Source: Cutaneotrichosporon cavernicola
Lineage: Eukaryota; Basidiomycota; Tremellomycetes; Trichosporonales; Trichosporonaceae
Direction of reading: 5' to 3'
DNA length: 64,000 bases
NCBI RefSeq assembly: GCF_030864355.1
Contig: NC_083397.1
Coordinates: 1,302,001 to 1,366,000, forward strand
Shown here in pieces: positions 21,384-33,577 of this stretch. How positions within the stretch are numbered: the stretch's first letter is position 1; the number at the start of each line of letters is the position of its first letter. Position numbers and translations under genes: made by a program. The notes below the pieces were generated by a model. It saw only the letters and a list, made by a program, of their open reading frames with translations. It searched no databases and had not been told where the DNA came from.

Positions 21384-22271
21384 CTAGTACCCGCTCCAGT
21401 CGAGCCACCTCTCCACATCCTGCCGTCAGCAATAGTATTAGTATTAGAGACTCACCATCCGCGTCTCCTCACCCCTCGGCCCATCCTTCTCGACCATGAC
21501 GCTAACTCCACGGCCTCCCGGCTCCTCCAGAGCCTCCTGTCCAAGTCGGGACGCGCGTACGTCTCCCTCTGCCTGTGGAGGAGACATTACGAGGATGGGA
21601 AAGTGGGGTTCAAACCTAAACCGCGGCCATGCAAACGCCTTACTTGCCTCCCCTCCCGCAGCCTTTGCTCCGGACGTAGCGACCTGCACGCGTGGATCTT
21701 GATCCGGCGGCGGCTCAATAAGCACCAGTCCCGACGCCCGGTAATCCGACACATAAGCCTGCGCCACCAAACATGCTGGACCCGAAGCAACAATCACCGG
21801 GGCGAACGGAATGCCGAGGCGACGTAATTGCCCATCCAGCGCATCTGCCGCCTGTTTAACTGGTCCGCCAATGTCCTTGGCTTCCTTCTCCGCCAAACCC
21901 TCGTGCCCAGTCGTCACGGCCTCGTCGACCAAACCCTGGTGCCCAGTCGTCACGGACACGTCGACCTCGACCGTCGTGTAGCCGCGGAGCGCGAACATGT
22001 CCGCCCAGACTTTCCACGTTTCTTGCGTGCAGGGGTTGGCGGCAGGGTACGAGAGGCCAGGCGTGCGGACGAGGACTAGTGGAGTAGGACATTCGCGCGA
22101 TGCCGAGGGCGAGGCGGGACGCACTACCCACCGCGTACAGGTTGTCTGCACAGTATTGTTCAGAGCTGTCGTCGACGTCGAAAAGCCCGCAACGAGAGAA
22201 CGCGTCGCGAGGAGTGCTGCCGCCGGCCGGAGTGCCGGGCGGAGCGCTTGCCAAGGGGCTTGCCAGGCCAT
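21384..22271 (-). CDS. Alpha/beta-hydrolase-like protein with degenerate nucleophile elbow
   Basis: Reads on the minus strand as 22271-21456 and 21419-21384 across a 36-nt intron (GTGAGT to GCTGACGGCAG), giving about 283 aa ending DVERWLDWSGY. Hydrophobic strand LVLVRTPGLSYP, VWADMFALRGYTTVEVDV and a following strand-turn-helix resemble the alpha/beta-hydrolase fold. Where the GxSxG elbow should be, the sequence is VASGPACLVAQAYV, without the usual Ser position, so catalysis by the standard triad is doubtful. The first ~35 residues are Ala/Arg/Ser/Thr-rich and lack acidic residues, which fits a mitochondrial presequence. A 36-bp tandem duplication (21894-21965) repeats VTTGHxGL. The 3' ends of this gene and the metacaspase are only ~55 bp apart. 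I am not certain of the family. Confidence 0.6.
21894..21965 (-). repeat. 36-bp tandem duplication within coding sequence
   Basis: Two adjacent 36-bp units (21894-21929 and 21930-21965) differ at only a few bases and encode two copies of a VTTGH(Q/E)GL segment in the hydrolase-like protein. Confidence 0.9.
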
Positions 22272-22506
22272 TGCAGGTTGATGAGTGGGTGGACGAGGAA
22301 TTGAGGTGCAACAGTTGGTTGCGAGCCATTTGGGCCAGGGTCACCCTGACGTCATGCCTCCATTCTTGTTCCCAGATCCCCCCACCCGTCATCAACTCCT
22401 ACGAGGTACATCACAACGCTAAATGTACAATGGGATTAACAGATCAGTGTGGAATTGTTTGGTTGTTTATGGTTTCGCAGAGCTGGGTCATCTGTCTTGC
22501 TGCGCG

Positions 22507-24572
22507 CTACATGTTCTCGCCCTCGTGGTGGTTGTTGTTGGTCAGCTGGTCCAGCAGCTCGTCGACATTAAAGCCCCCGCCGTCAAACGTCCCCTCCGAC
22601 GGAAGCGACGTGTCCTGGTGGAATCCTGAGTCGGCGCCGTTTGTACAGGTTCCGTTCGCGCTGCCGCTGGGCAGGTCGAGGCCCATGCTGCGCACAAGGC
22701 TGTCGATGCTGTCCTGCAATTTCTCAACGTCGCCGCCGACACCCGTCGCCTTCTGGTACGCGCCGAGAAGGTTGTTCGTGTTGTTGACGAGCTCGGGCGG
22801 CAGAGGCGAAAACAGCGCGAGCGTCGGGTCGTTGACGTTTGGTCCAGCGACCGGAGGCGACGGCGGCACCTTGGCTGGCGTGGAGAGGCTCTGGCCCTGG
22901 ACGCTGTGACTGAGGCTGTTGAGGAACATCTGCGCGGCCGCGGGCGACTGCAACAGCGAGCCTATCGTAGTCTGCAGGAGGTTCGGGTCGAGGTTGAGGC
23001 CAGACGGGTCGGCACCCTCAAGCACGTGGCCTGAGGTATACGGCGCGACTGTGTGCTGCTGGTGGCCCATTGCGTTAGGATGCCCCATGTTGACATTCCC
23101 CGCGTTCACCGGTGTTGCCGACCCCCCTCTGACAGATCCACCATTCGCCCGCGCTTCCCCATCATATCCCAAGTCCAGCTTACCCACCGAGGTGGAGCGG
23201 GAAGGCGTCGCCGTCTGTGGAGATACGCCGTCCTCGTCCGTTGACAGGGCGGTGAAGCGGGGCCCAGACGATTGCCAGGGTTCAGTTGACGATCGGCCTG
23301 AATTGCTCGCCGTCTCGACGACCGGTTCTAAGCTGTCAACGACATCGCCAGGCACAACGCTGCCAAACTCCCACGCATCACTCACCTTGAATTTCCACTA
23401 GGCGGGGTTGCGGCGAGTCGTCATTCTTGCTGCCACTGCTGCCCATCGGGCGCCCGTCTTCGATCATGAGTCGGCGGCGCTTGGCTGCGGCCGTCTCCTC
23501 CGAAGTGCTGTCCTCGCGCGCGCGTGCGTTGCGGTTTGGACCTACACCGCGTCTCATTGCCTCCTTGAGCCCCTTGAGGCCCTCGCCCTCGGTGCCGAAC
23601 AGCCTCTCAAGAAACGACACGATCAGGTCAATCGTCTCCTCGTGCTTCTGCTGGCGCTCCCGCGACTCGAGAGCCTCGCGCCAAAGATGCTCGTTGGAAG
23701 CCTGAAGCGCCTTGAGGTCGGCGCCGATCGCAGCCTGCGTCTGTCGTATCGCATTGATGCCCGTTTGGATAGCATGCAGGTCTGCTAACTGCGCTGTGGG
23801 CCCAACCAGCGGACCGGCCTCACCCTCGGTGGTGCCGTCGGTGAGAAGATGAACGCCGGGATATCCTGTGCCTATCTGAGCATTCGCTGCTGCTTGCCGA
23901 GCCGATGACCGAGTTCCGGTCGAGCCGCCCTGAGTCGGTGGCACCACCGCTGGACGGTTATTCTTGCGCATGACCCGGGACAAGAGCTGTGGTTGGTCTC
24001 TCTTGAAGAACGGGTTGACAAACTCCCATAACTCGGTCGGCGACTCGTTCTTGAGCACGCCCGATTGGAGGTGTGGTACCTTGTGAAATCCGTACATGTT
24101 GAGCTGGCGCACAAAGGACGAAAAGTTGCGGTGTTTGAAGAAGCGTGGTAGTAATTCCTCGGCGAGCCGCTCGTGATTGGGAACTGGGGTCAGCGGCGGG
24201 ATTCATGACGCCCGTGCCGTGCGCTGTAGACGCGCGTGTGATGGCGGCTATCACAAGTCTCACCAAAGAATGAGTCGCCAGAATCGGCCCAATATATCAA
24301 GTTATCTGTCTCGGGCTCAGACACCATGCTGTATGTCAGTGCCTGGGCTTCTGTGCTCCTCGCTTGTCGACGCACCTGAAGAGCTTGTTGAGGAAGGCGG
24401 GGACCTTTATGACCTCGCCATTCTCGCCCACGCTGAGGCCTGGTTTTGAGACGGAGACGGTCGAGCGCAGTTCATCTGGTGGAGAGTTTGCCCCTGAGTC
24501 GGAAGGGAAGATGCGCTCCGATTTTGGTTGTTGCCTGCTGGGTCCAGCTACAGAGGCGAGGTTGGTTGTCAT
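22507..24572 (-). CDS. HSF1: Heat shock factor (HSF-type) transcription factor
   Basis: Nuclear transcription factor of the HSF family, which binds nGAAn repeats as trimers. Four exons on the minus strand: 24572-24376, 24328-24264, 24183-23386 and about 23327-22507; about 626 aa. The DNA-binding domain is rebuilt across two introns: [49 protein letters not shown], then [17 protein letters not shown], the recognition helix region. A Gln/Leu heptad segment ([20 protein letters not shown] onward) is the probable trimerisation coiled coil. [11 protein letters not shown] is a likely nuclear signal. The C-terminus is Asn/Ser/Pro-rich and may activate transcription. The last acceptor is uncertain: sites ending at 23328 or slightly further downstream both keep frame. 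The gene is divergent from the PPP1R37-like gene. Confidence 0.92.
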
Positions 24573-25228
24573 GGTTGAATGAAGAGTTGATGATTGAGGG
24601 ATGTGGAGATGCAAATGATGAGGAAGGAAGATTGTTTTGGGGTTTGAGAGTGGTTTGATGAAGACTTGACCAAGGTGGACACACTCCACATTTCCACATA
24701 TCGTAAAGCAAAAGGGGGGAAACAGGGCAACCTGAGCATGGGTAGCATGGGTACTGAAAATCCCACGCTGCTTGCATTTGCTGCTACACCATGTTGATTA
24801 ACGTGGGTTGGGTGGCGTGGGGCAGGCCTAGTTTTTCCAATCCTTAGTTCGGTTCGTGAGCCTAATAATATTACTCAAGCCTAATGAACCCTATCATTTA
24901 AGGCTTATAATGCCTGGTGATCAGGAGTCTGGGCCATTGCGAGGCTATAGAGGGTAGATGGAGGTGAGATCACGCGTCACTATGTGGCACAGATCCCCAC
25001 TTGACCACTCAAGCAACCCCGACCGTAGTCACTCGTAATCCACAATACTCGCACGACACCCACTTCATTGACACAATCTTGTTCTCATCAAACCACAACA
25101 CAACTCGTGCTTACACGTCGACACAGCAATAACGCTCCCGACAGTCTTGCTCACGCCACACAGCCACAATCACATCACGACCACCCCAACCCAGTCACTC
25201 ACCACCTCTCCACGTCGCCCAACCCATC
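24573..25228. other. Divergent promoter region between HSF and LRR gene
   Basis: About 0.65 kb shared by two divergently transcribed genes. It has an AT-richer core around 24840-24920 and no supported gene. Confidence 0.6.
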
Positions 25229-28200
25229 ATGGGTGACAAGGACACCCCCGGGCCAGCGGCTGACACGTCTGATGCGTCTCCAGCGTCGCCGCCACCGTCC
25301 TACGCCCATGCCTCTTCACCATCAGAGTCCACAAACGCGCTCAGCGACGGCACCGCCTCCGAGCCACCTGCGGCCGAGGACGCGCCCGACGCACCGCCGG
25401 CACCTCAAACGCAACCTGACGCGGCCGATGCGGTGGTACCCCTGACCAACACCCCTCCCCCCAAACCCCCTTCGCCTGACAAGGCGACGCCCTCACCGCA
25501 CCCCTCCCCGCCGAACCCGCCAGAGCCTATTTCTGCACCCCCGCGTCGCCGTCCCAAACCGCCCTCAAAGGGCATCCTCAAGCCACCTCCAGCACCCGTC
25601 AAGCCGACGTTCGGGAACCGCCTTCGCGATATTGTCGGGTCTGTAACGGGTGAGGTGCCGGGTCCTTCATCGCCGCATGCGCACCAGGCCGTGAACGCGG
25701 CCATGGGCACGTTCAACGCACTCTCGGGACGGCTGCTGGGCCGGTTTGGGCGGGACGGGGGGGAAGGACCGCCGACTCCGCCCAAGCGCCAAGGGGTGCC
25801 TCCCCCCACCACGCCGCACGCAGAGCCTCCGCGCCCCGTACTCGTCGCAGCGCCCCTACCGGCGTCCGAGCGCGCGCGACAGAAGCAGCCACTCAAACGC
25901 GCTGCGTTCGTGTTACCCTCCATCAGCATCACGTATCCCATCAGCTCGATTGCCGAGCCGTGGAGCAAGAAGGTGCTCGAGGACCGCGACAAGGTGAGTA
26001 CCATAAAGGCACGCCTAACCCCAGGTGGAGACGCGACAGCGCCAGCTGCTGAGCACCGCCAGTGGGGCCGAGTACTGGTCGTCGATGCGGCTCATCAAGC
26101 TGTATGAGAGCGCGTGCAGAGGCCGCGAGGAGAAACCGCGCCTGGGCATCGTGCGTGCCCTCCAGGCTATTCCTGCACACCCCAAGCCACGGCTCGTGCA
26201 CCTCGTGCTCCACGATACGCCCAGAGAGTCGCTTTCGCACCCAGCACCGTACACCCTCGAGCACCCGCTCAATCGCTATGCGGCGGAGGCCCTTGCCGAC
26301 GTGCTTGCAGTCGAATGGTCTCTGGGAGATCTGCGGCTCGAGCGCGGCGTAATCGAAGCAGAAGAGGCTCTCAAGCCTATCCTCCATGCCTTACTTGTTA
26401 GCGGAACGTTGCCGTCACTCAGCCTTGCCGGGAACAAGAAGATCAAGGCTGGAGGATGGCAGCTCGTGGCCGTGTTCTTGAAACGAGTGAGCTTGAACTC
26501 GTAATCTAGCTGACTCTAGGCCCGTTCGCTCAAGTTCATCGACCTCTCAGAGACGAGCTGGGACAAGCGTGGGATAGACTACCTTGTCCAGGCATTCAAC
26601 TCGTCCGAAGCGCCAGGGGAGAGGGGACCAAACGGCTCGCGTGCCCCAACGCCACAGCCAGGAGAGGAGGCGCCCGGGGGCGACCCGCGCAACCAGTATG
26701 GCCCGTTCCTGGCAACAGCGCCATTGCTCAAGGACGTCGACGTGGACGCCTTGCCGTCAGCCGTCCAGAGTTTGCGACTGGATAACTGCTACATGCGCTC
26801 GGGTGTGCTGGACGCTTTGGCGAGTGGCATACGCTCGTCCGAGTTGAGGCATATCTCTCTGCGCAACAACCGCATCGGACCTCTTGGCGCCGTGTCCCTC
26901 GCCGTCATGATCCGTGACTACCCTGACACGAGTGCGTTTGGGACACTCTCGGGCGCTGGGACGGAACTCCCGTACGCGGCCAGGCAGCGCAAAACTCTTC
27001 CAGAGCTGCCTCCTGACGATCCCAACCTGCCGCCTGTGCCGGCGCTGTCGTCGACTGGCGGCGTGACCACGCGTGTCGACCCGGAAGGCTACAAACCGCC
27101 ACCGGCTCCCAAGCACCCCTTAGTGATGCCTGGCGGCGGCTACAGCGCGATGCAAGAAAGCGCCAGCTTTTCCCTCAATTCGTCTGCCGTCGAAGGCAAG
27201 CTCTCGGCGCCCGAGTTCGGCGGCGCGAGCCTGGCTTTGCAGCGGAGCGTGCGTGCGCTGGACGGCGTCGAGCGAATCGGGCGCCTCGTGACGCTGGATC
27301 TGAAGAGCAACGACATCCGCAACGGCGTGACGTACATTGCACAGGTCCTAAAGCGGAATCGCACACTGCGTGTGCTCAACGTCAGCGACAACAAGCTCGA
27401 CGCAGCCGGCCTCGTCGCACTCGCCGAGGCGCTCAAGTACAACTCGACGCTGGAGACCCTCGACGTGAGCTCGAATCCGTGCTGCGGTCCGAGCCTAGTA
27501 GCAATCGCGGCCCTCCGCGCGTCTTTCACTCTCAACAGCAGCCTGAAGCGCCTCTTCCTGCAAGACACAGGCCTCACAACCGAGGGCGCGATCGACCTCG
27601 CCGAGTTCATCCCCGAGAACCACTCACTCCTCCACCTGGACGTGACGGCCAACCCGGCAATCGGGACGGCGGGTCTCCTAGCCCTCGCATCAGGGCTCAA
27701 GTCGAACAACGTCGTTCGTTGTCTTGACGTCAGCATCCCCCCAAACGACCCGAACCTCGCCGAGCTCTCCCAGAGCATCCTCCAGAGCTGTATCCGCAAC
27801 ACGGAGTTGGCTGCCACAGCAGCGAACGAGAGCGCAAAGGGCAAGCCGGCGCGTGGGGCCAAGGCGGCGATATGGGGCCCAATCAAGAAGAGTGCTTTGG
27901 TCCGCAGCGTCAAGGAGGCGGACGAGGCGCGCGCCCAGCGCGAACGCGAGACCGTCGTCAACAGCGTCGAAGGCCAGGCTCGCGAGTTTGTCTACCGCCT
28001 TAAGCCGGAACAGCTCCTCCCTGCAGCCGAGGAGACGGTACGTGGCCTCGAGTCATGGTACGCTGCCGGGGTGAATGTGCGTCGTGGTCCCCACGCTGCA
28101 TGGGAAGGCACGCAGATGCCAAAGGACGACTTCCGGCCGCTGGTGGAGCGCTCGCGCGCCCTCTCCGAACGTATCGCCACAACTCTGGCGGCTGGGGAAG

Positions 28201-28964
28201 AAGTCGCAGCGGTGGCAGACGCGACCCATCTCGAGCGCCTGCTGGTTCTGAATGACAAGTTGACTACGCTTGTGGGCAACGCGCGGGGATTCATGCCTCC
28301 CCCCCGTATCCTCTTGCCGTCCCAAATCGCGTTCTCTGCCCCTGCGCCACCAGTCATAACCGCGCCACAGAGTGGACACCTCACCACCCCCCGCCGGAGG
28401 CACCAGCACTCTACGAGTCTCGAGATCTCGAGCCCCAATTTCAGCATTGGGGATAGCGATGCTGAGAGTGATGCGGAGGAGCTGGACGCTGCAACTCTCG
28501 CCCCAACTTCGCGCGGAATCCTCGCACAGAGCATGGACAAGATGCGCGCGGATAGACGGGCTGCCGCCAAGAGACCCCAGCCGACGATTAGCGTCGTCAC
28601 TAATGGGGACAAGGAGGCCAAGGACCCAGAGGATGTCAAGCATGCCGAGAGGCTGGTTGAGGCCGAACTCGCACAGGGTCTCCTTAGTAGTCCAGTGGAT
28701 CACGTGTCGCGCCGCTGGGTCGAGGAGGAGGCTGAGATCTTCCGGCGCGGTACCCGACTCGGCGTCGTCGACAGCGATAGCGAGGACGAGGACGGCAAGA
28801 AGAAGGCTGCGCCGCCCGCGTTGCAGGGCGACACGTCAGGGTTGTCGGGCGAGGAACTGCGCAAGGAGATTATGAACACGGACGTACCGCGGAGCCCGCC
28901 ACGGTCCGTCGCCGAGCTCAACGCCGACGACTCGGACGACTCGAAGGACGACGAGGCGGCGTGA
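25229..28964 (+). CDS. Leucine-rich-repeat protein, PPP1R37-like
   Basis: Probable regulatory subunit of protein phosphatase 1. Exons 25229-25993, 26025-26486 and 26520-28964 (introns 31 and 33 nt) give about 1223 aa. Residues 1-200 are Pro-rich and disordered. KRAAFVLPSIS sits where the animal family has its RVxF PP1-docking motif (KRVTF), although the Val is Ala here. Ribonuclease-inhibitor-type LRRs follow: LSLAGNKKIKAGGWQ, LKFIDLSETSW, LVTLDLKSNDI, LRVLNVSDNKLDAAG and LLHLDVTANPAIGTAG. The order of motifs, including GWQ in the first repeats and a charged helix after the last LRR, follows PPP1R37. The C-terminal ~400 residues are disordered and acidic (DSDSEDEDGKKK). The PP1 link is inference from the family. 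Confidence 0.75.
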
Positions 28965-29121
28965 GGCTCAGCGACTGAGAGGACACAAAATGTCGATGGA
29001 TTTCATTTACGTTTACGAGAGGGGAGGCTCGGGCATGTTATAGAGTGCTAGAGCGCTATGGATTTGTATGGGCCACCAGGGGGCGTGTATCGTAGCCAAG
29101 CAGATCGAGGTTGAGCTGGGC

Positions 29122-31284
29122 TCACTTCTTGTCCTCGTCCTCGATAAGACGGGTGTTGATCTTGTCAACCTTCCTTAGGATGATCGTGGCGGTGCTCGTC
29201 GTCGTGTCAGGGAAGTTGCTAACGAGCTCCTCAAACGACTTCTTGCAGATGATGCCGTTGGGATCGTTGGTCTCAGGGTTGAGGACCTTCGGGTCGTCGT
29301 CATCCTCGGGGATGGGGTCGGCAAAGTAGTCGTGCAGCAGGCCGCGGGGCGAGTGCATCACGCCCGACTCGTAGAGGGCTATCAACGAGAGTGGGATGAA
29401 GAAGATGACCGTCATCACGAGCTTGTTGATCTTGACATACGTCTTGCGGGCTACGAAGGGCTCGAAGGGGATGACGAAGAAGATCTCGATGAGATTGAAG
29501 GGTGCGGGATAGACGTATTGGTCGGGCGCGCGAACAGCTGTCAGTACCGCTAGGGTTGGACCCACTCATGTTGATAGTCTTGGATGCGAAGAAGGCAAGG
29601 AACTCATCCGTGGCATTGTCGTAAATGACACTGTAGGCAGTCCCGAACAACGCAATGAGAATGTTCAGGAGAATAATAGCCGTCATGAAGTTCCAGAAGT
29701 AGTAGATGATGGTGCCAAAGGGTGGTCCGAAGCGCTCACTCGCAGTGTCAAAGTCTGGATCGCCCATAATGGAGCGGAGGAGGTTGTTAATCAACGACCA
29801 CATGCCGAACTTCTCGTCAATCTCCCGGTCGGCCGCGTCGAGGGCGTACATCGACTGTATGAAGCCGGCGGCGAGAATGGCGAGAAGGATGAAGAAGATG
29901 GCTGACTCGCGGAGCATGCGGAATACGACGACCTGCAGCACACCGACCGTCTTGTATCCCTCGAAGACTGTGATGAGACGGAGCCAGATCAAAGGGGCGA
30001 CACAGGCCAGCACCTGGAAGGATCGGTAATTGAGGTTTTTACGCTCCTCACTGTCCGAGTCGAGGCGGGTGCCGGCGACGCGGAGCGAGAATGCCGCAAT
30101 GATTAAGGCGTCGGTGATCAAGGCGATGAAGCTCCAGAAGTTCTCCGTGTTAGCTTGCATGATCAACGGCTTGGCTTACGAAGATGGCATAGATCGAGGT
30201 CGAGATACCGATGGTCTGAACGTCAGTACTTGCATTCCCAACCCCAGCTCACTTTGACAACACGGCGGATCTCGTCGAGGAAGTACGCAAAGGTCATGAC
30301 ATAGAGGGTAATCTCCCAGCCGTCGAACTTGGGGTAGCTTTCGGTGTCTTCCAGAGGGCTGGTGTGAACTCCAAGAGACGTTGCTTAGCGTACCTCTGCA
30401 CAGCCTGAGAATAGACGAAGAGGTAGACAATCCACATCACGATCTTGAACATGTTCTGGTAGCGGGGCACGGCCAGACGGTTCGGGTTGAAGTGGGCCCA
30501 GAACCCGCCGTTTTCGGAGTCGATGTGGTACTCGGTGTAGTCGATGTCGTCGTCCTCGTTGTTGTACTGGACCCATTCACCCTTCCAGAGCGACTGGACG
30601 ACGATCTGCGCCTCGTTCGAGCTGAGGAAAATCTGATGTTAGATCAAATGCCAGGGATCTACGGACAGTGCAGTGCTGGTCAATGGCACACTCCAGTGCG
30701 CTGAGCGCAGGCGACTGGTCTCCGTCGGGCTCGAGGTAGCGGAAACGCGTGCTCATGATGCTGGGGAGACGGTGACGCGAGACCATGTGAGTGATGCGAC
30801 GGGCGATCATCTCACAAGCCGTCGCACGACACATGTTCTCCTCGTAGTCGGCCTGGTTCAGATTGCCCTCTTTGATGAACAACTGGCGAGCGCGCAGGAG
30901 GCTGAAGTCAGCATTGTCTACTATTCCAAACAGCCGGCTCGAGCAGTGTCAGTGTCAGTGTCAGTGCCAGTGGTACTAACCAGAAGGGAACGGCCTCTCT
31001 AAAGTCACCACCAGCTTCATAAAACGCCTTGACCACCTCGGGGGTGACAATCGCAGAAGTGGGCGATGTGATGTCTTCAAGCTCAACCTGGATAGGGAGG
31101 AGGCGGTTGGTCATCGCTTTGAGGCGCTTGATGATTTCTGGGTGAGCGAGGAAGGTGGGCACGCGTACGAGTGATGGTATTGGCCTCTGGGAGGATCGAG
31201 GCCGAGCTCACAAAGGACCGCTGGTCCTCTTCATCCTGAAAAGTCAGAGGTATAGGAGGTGAAAGAACCCACGTTGTTACTCAT
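29122..31284 (-). CDS. YVC1: TRP-family vacuolar cation channel Yvc1
   Basis: Vacuolar TRP channel that releases Ca2+ to the cytosol under osmotic or mechanical stress. Nine minus-strand exons: 31284-31273, 31235-31169, 31137-30981, 30901-30667, 30632-30394, 30358-30253, 30215-30180, 30142-29566 and 29537-29122; about 614 aa. The start is MSNN, joined to DEEDQRSFVSSASILPEANT. Cytosolic N-domain: RLKAMTNRLLPIQVELED. Membrane region: MFKIVMWIVYLFVYSQAV, WSFIALITDALIIAAFSL, LRESAIFFILLAILAAGF; the pore region has RSIMGDPDFDTASERFGPPF, then NFMTAIILLNILIALF. RAPDQYVYPAPFNLIE is a strong family signature. The C-terminus is acidic (PEDDDDPK), a possible Ca2+-sensing cluster. The first coding exon is 12 nt and one internal exon 36 nt. 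Confidence 0.93.
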
Positions 31285-31998
31285 GATGACGAGTTGACTC
31301 TGAGTAGTGAACAGAGGTGTGAAGAGATGAAGAGAAAGAGAGAGATAGGGAATAGGAAGAATGGAGTGGCGATGTGTCTGGGGTGTGAATGAGGATCGTG
31401 GCAAGGGTATCAAACCGCGGATCGCATGAGGAAAGATCTCGGCCAAGGTAACGGCCAAGACGACAAAGTGACGTCGTTTGATTCTTCACTTGATCCAATT
31501 CAAGACATTTTGTATTTAGTCCTAATACCTATTTGGATATCAAAGGGTATTCGCGCCAAATTACCCCACGTAAAGTGCCTGAAATACCTAATGAAGGAAC
31601 TGCGGCCTTTACCGCGATCACCTTCAAGTATAAGATCCAATCACATTCCTCAGCCACCCAAGGCCGTGTTTCAAAGCCTTTTCAGATGGATGTACAGATC
31701 TGCCGACGTCATTATGAACAGTCACAAGTCTGGAAACACGCGAACAACACGCGTTGCGATTACTCAATCTCTACGGCTTTGACCTGGCGACTGCGCAACT
31801 GCGACATCAACTGCACCTATCCCTCAAATCACTCGACATTATAAAGACGCAGCCACCCTGCACGTCAAGAAACCAGTGCCAGTGACGCCCTCCGAATCCC
31901 CTTTCCACGTTCCTAAGCACCCTCCGCAGCATCACAAACCCATGCATTCCACCGCGACAGCCCATCTCTTACACTAACACTAACACATCTCCCTCAAC
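31285..31998. other. Divergent promoter region between YVC1 and GH5 gene
   Basis: About 0.7 kb; more AT-rich than the genes, with no supported coding sequence. It must contain promoters for both flanking genes. Confidence 0.55.
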
Positions 31999-33577
31999 AT
32001 GGGCATTCTCGACAAGATCAAGGACTTGTCCAAGCCCGCTGTCTCGGGGGACCAGCAGTATTTCCAGCCTTCCCCCACCTCTACTTCTCTCCCCCTCGAG
32101 CAGTCGCTCAAGCGCTACCGCAAGCAAAGGGGGGTCAACCTCGGTTCATGGTTCACTACGGAAGACTGGCTCGCCACCGAACTCTATAAGCACGCCGTCG
32201 AGCCAAGGGGCAGCGACTTTGACCTGGCGCGCGCCCCTAACGCCAAAGCGCTAATGGAACACCATTGGGATACGTGGATCACAGATTCCGACTGGGAGTG
32301 GATCAGGAGCAAGGGCTTCAACAGCGTCCGTCTTCCTGTGCGTCCGACCCCGTCACTCCTGAGCTCTGACCCAGATTGGCTACTACCACCTCGCGGGCGT
32401 GTGGCCCGACATTGTCAAGGGAACAGATTATGCGCCTTACGCGGACGTATACGAGGGAGCATGGCCGCGGATCCTCAATGCGATCGACCGCGCGGGCCGG
32501 TATGGCCTGGGCGTACTCGTCGACTTCCATGCTGCTGCAGGCGCGCAGAACACGGACGGTGGGTGAACATTGAACGGGCTGACACCAGGTCACTCGGGCA
32601 TGTCCGGCGGCACGGTCAATTTCTGGGACAAGTCGAACCTCAAGTCGACGGCACTCGCCCTTCGGTTCCTCGCGTCAACCCTCGCCCCCAACCCGCACGT
32701 GATTGGACTCGAGCTCCTTAATGAGCCCAAGAATGACAGCCGCCTGCAAAAATGGTACGAGAGCACGATCGACGAGTTGCGCCCGCTCACGGGCCCCGAT
32801 TTTCCGATCTACGTGAGTGACGCCTGGGACACAAACTGGTACGCGCAGTGGGCGGGGCGGCGGAGCGACTTTATTGTCGTTGACCACCACCTCTATCGCT
32901 GTTTCACACCCGAGGACAAAGCAATAGACGGTCGCGGTCACGCGGCCAAGCTCGCGCACGAGTTTGCGCCCAAGTTCATCCAGTTGTGCGGGCAGGCACC
33001 GATCGTGGTCGGCGAATGGAGTGCTGGGCTCGACGACTCGGGCCTCCCGCCAGATACTCCGGCTAGCGAGCGCGACGCGCAGAAGCGCGCGTGGGTCACG
33101 GCCCAGTTGGACCTGTACGAGCGTGCGGCGGGGTACTGGTTCTGGACGCTCAAGACGGACCGTCCCTGGGATGCAGGCTGGTCGGCGTATAACGCTTCAC
33201 AGGCCGAGATCCTGCCGGCATCGATGGTGCGGCGTACTCTCCGTCAGCCGGGCGATCGGACCGCGGCGTGTCACCAAGCATGTGGTGGGTGATATCATCA
33301 TAGAAGGGCTTACGCAGACGCGCATTGTGCTTACTGGGGCGCTCATGGTGGCAAGCCGAATGCCCACGTGTTTAACTCTGCGTTCTGCAGGGGATGGGAT
33401 GACGCCGCAATGTTCCTCCGCAGCGAGGGGCAGGCCGAGATCGGTTTCGTGACCCCCTGGAGCCGGCACCGTCGCGACGAGTTCGCGCAGAGCGGCCAGT
33501 TGGGCGACGACGCTTGGCAGTGGGACCACGGGTTTGAGCAGGGCGTGCAGGCGCTCACCGCACAGGCGCTCGAATGA
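31999..33577 (+). CDS. GH5 glycoside hydrolase (exo-1,3-beta-glucanase-like)
   Basis: Retaining beta-glycosidase of family GH5, probably acting on beta-1,3-glucan or glucosyl conjugates. Exons 31999-32337, 32375-32558, 32589-33284 and 33318-33577 give about 492 aa. RGVNLGSWFTTEDWL is the entry motif; SVRLPIGYYHLAG, VLVDFHAAAGAQN and GLELLNEPKND follow, with the acid/base Glu in NEP. The nucleophile Glu is in VVGEWSAGL. The C-terminal part (YWGAHGGKPNAHVF, WDHGFEQG) is a conserved tail of this fungal subgroup and is reached only after removing the 33-nt third intron. There is no signal peptide, so the enzyme is predicted to be intracellular, unlike secreted Exg1. A role on intracellular glucosides is possible but unproven. 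Confidence 0.88.
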
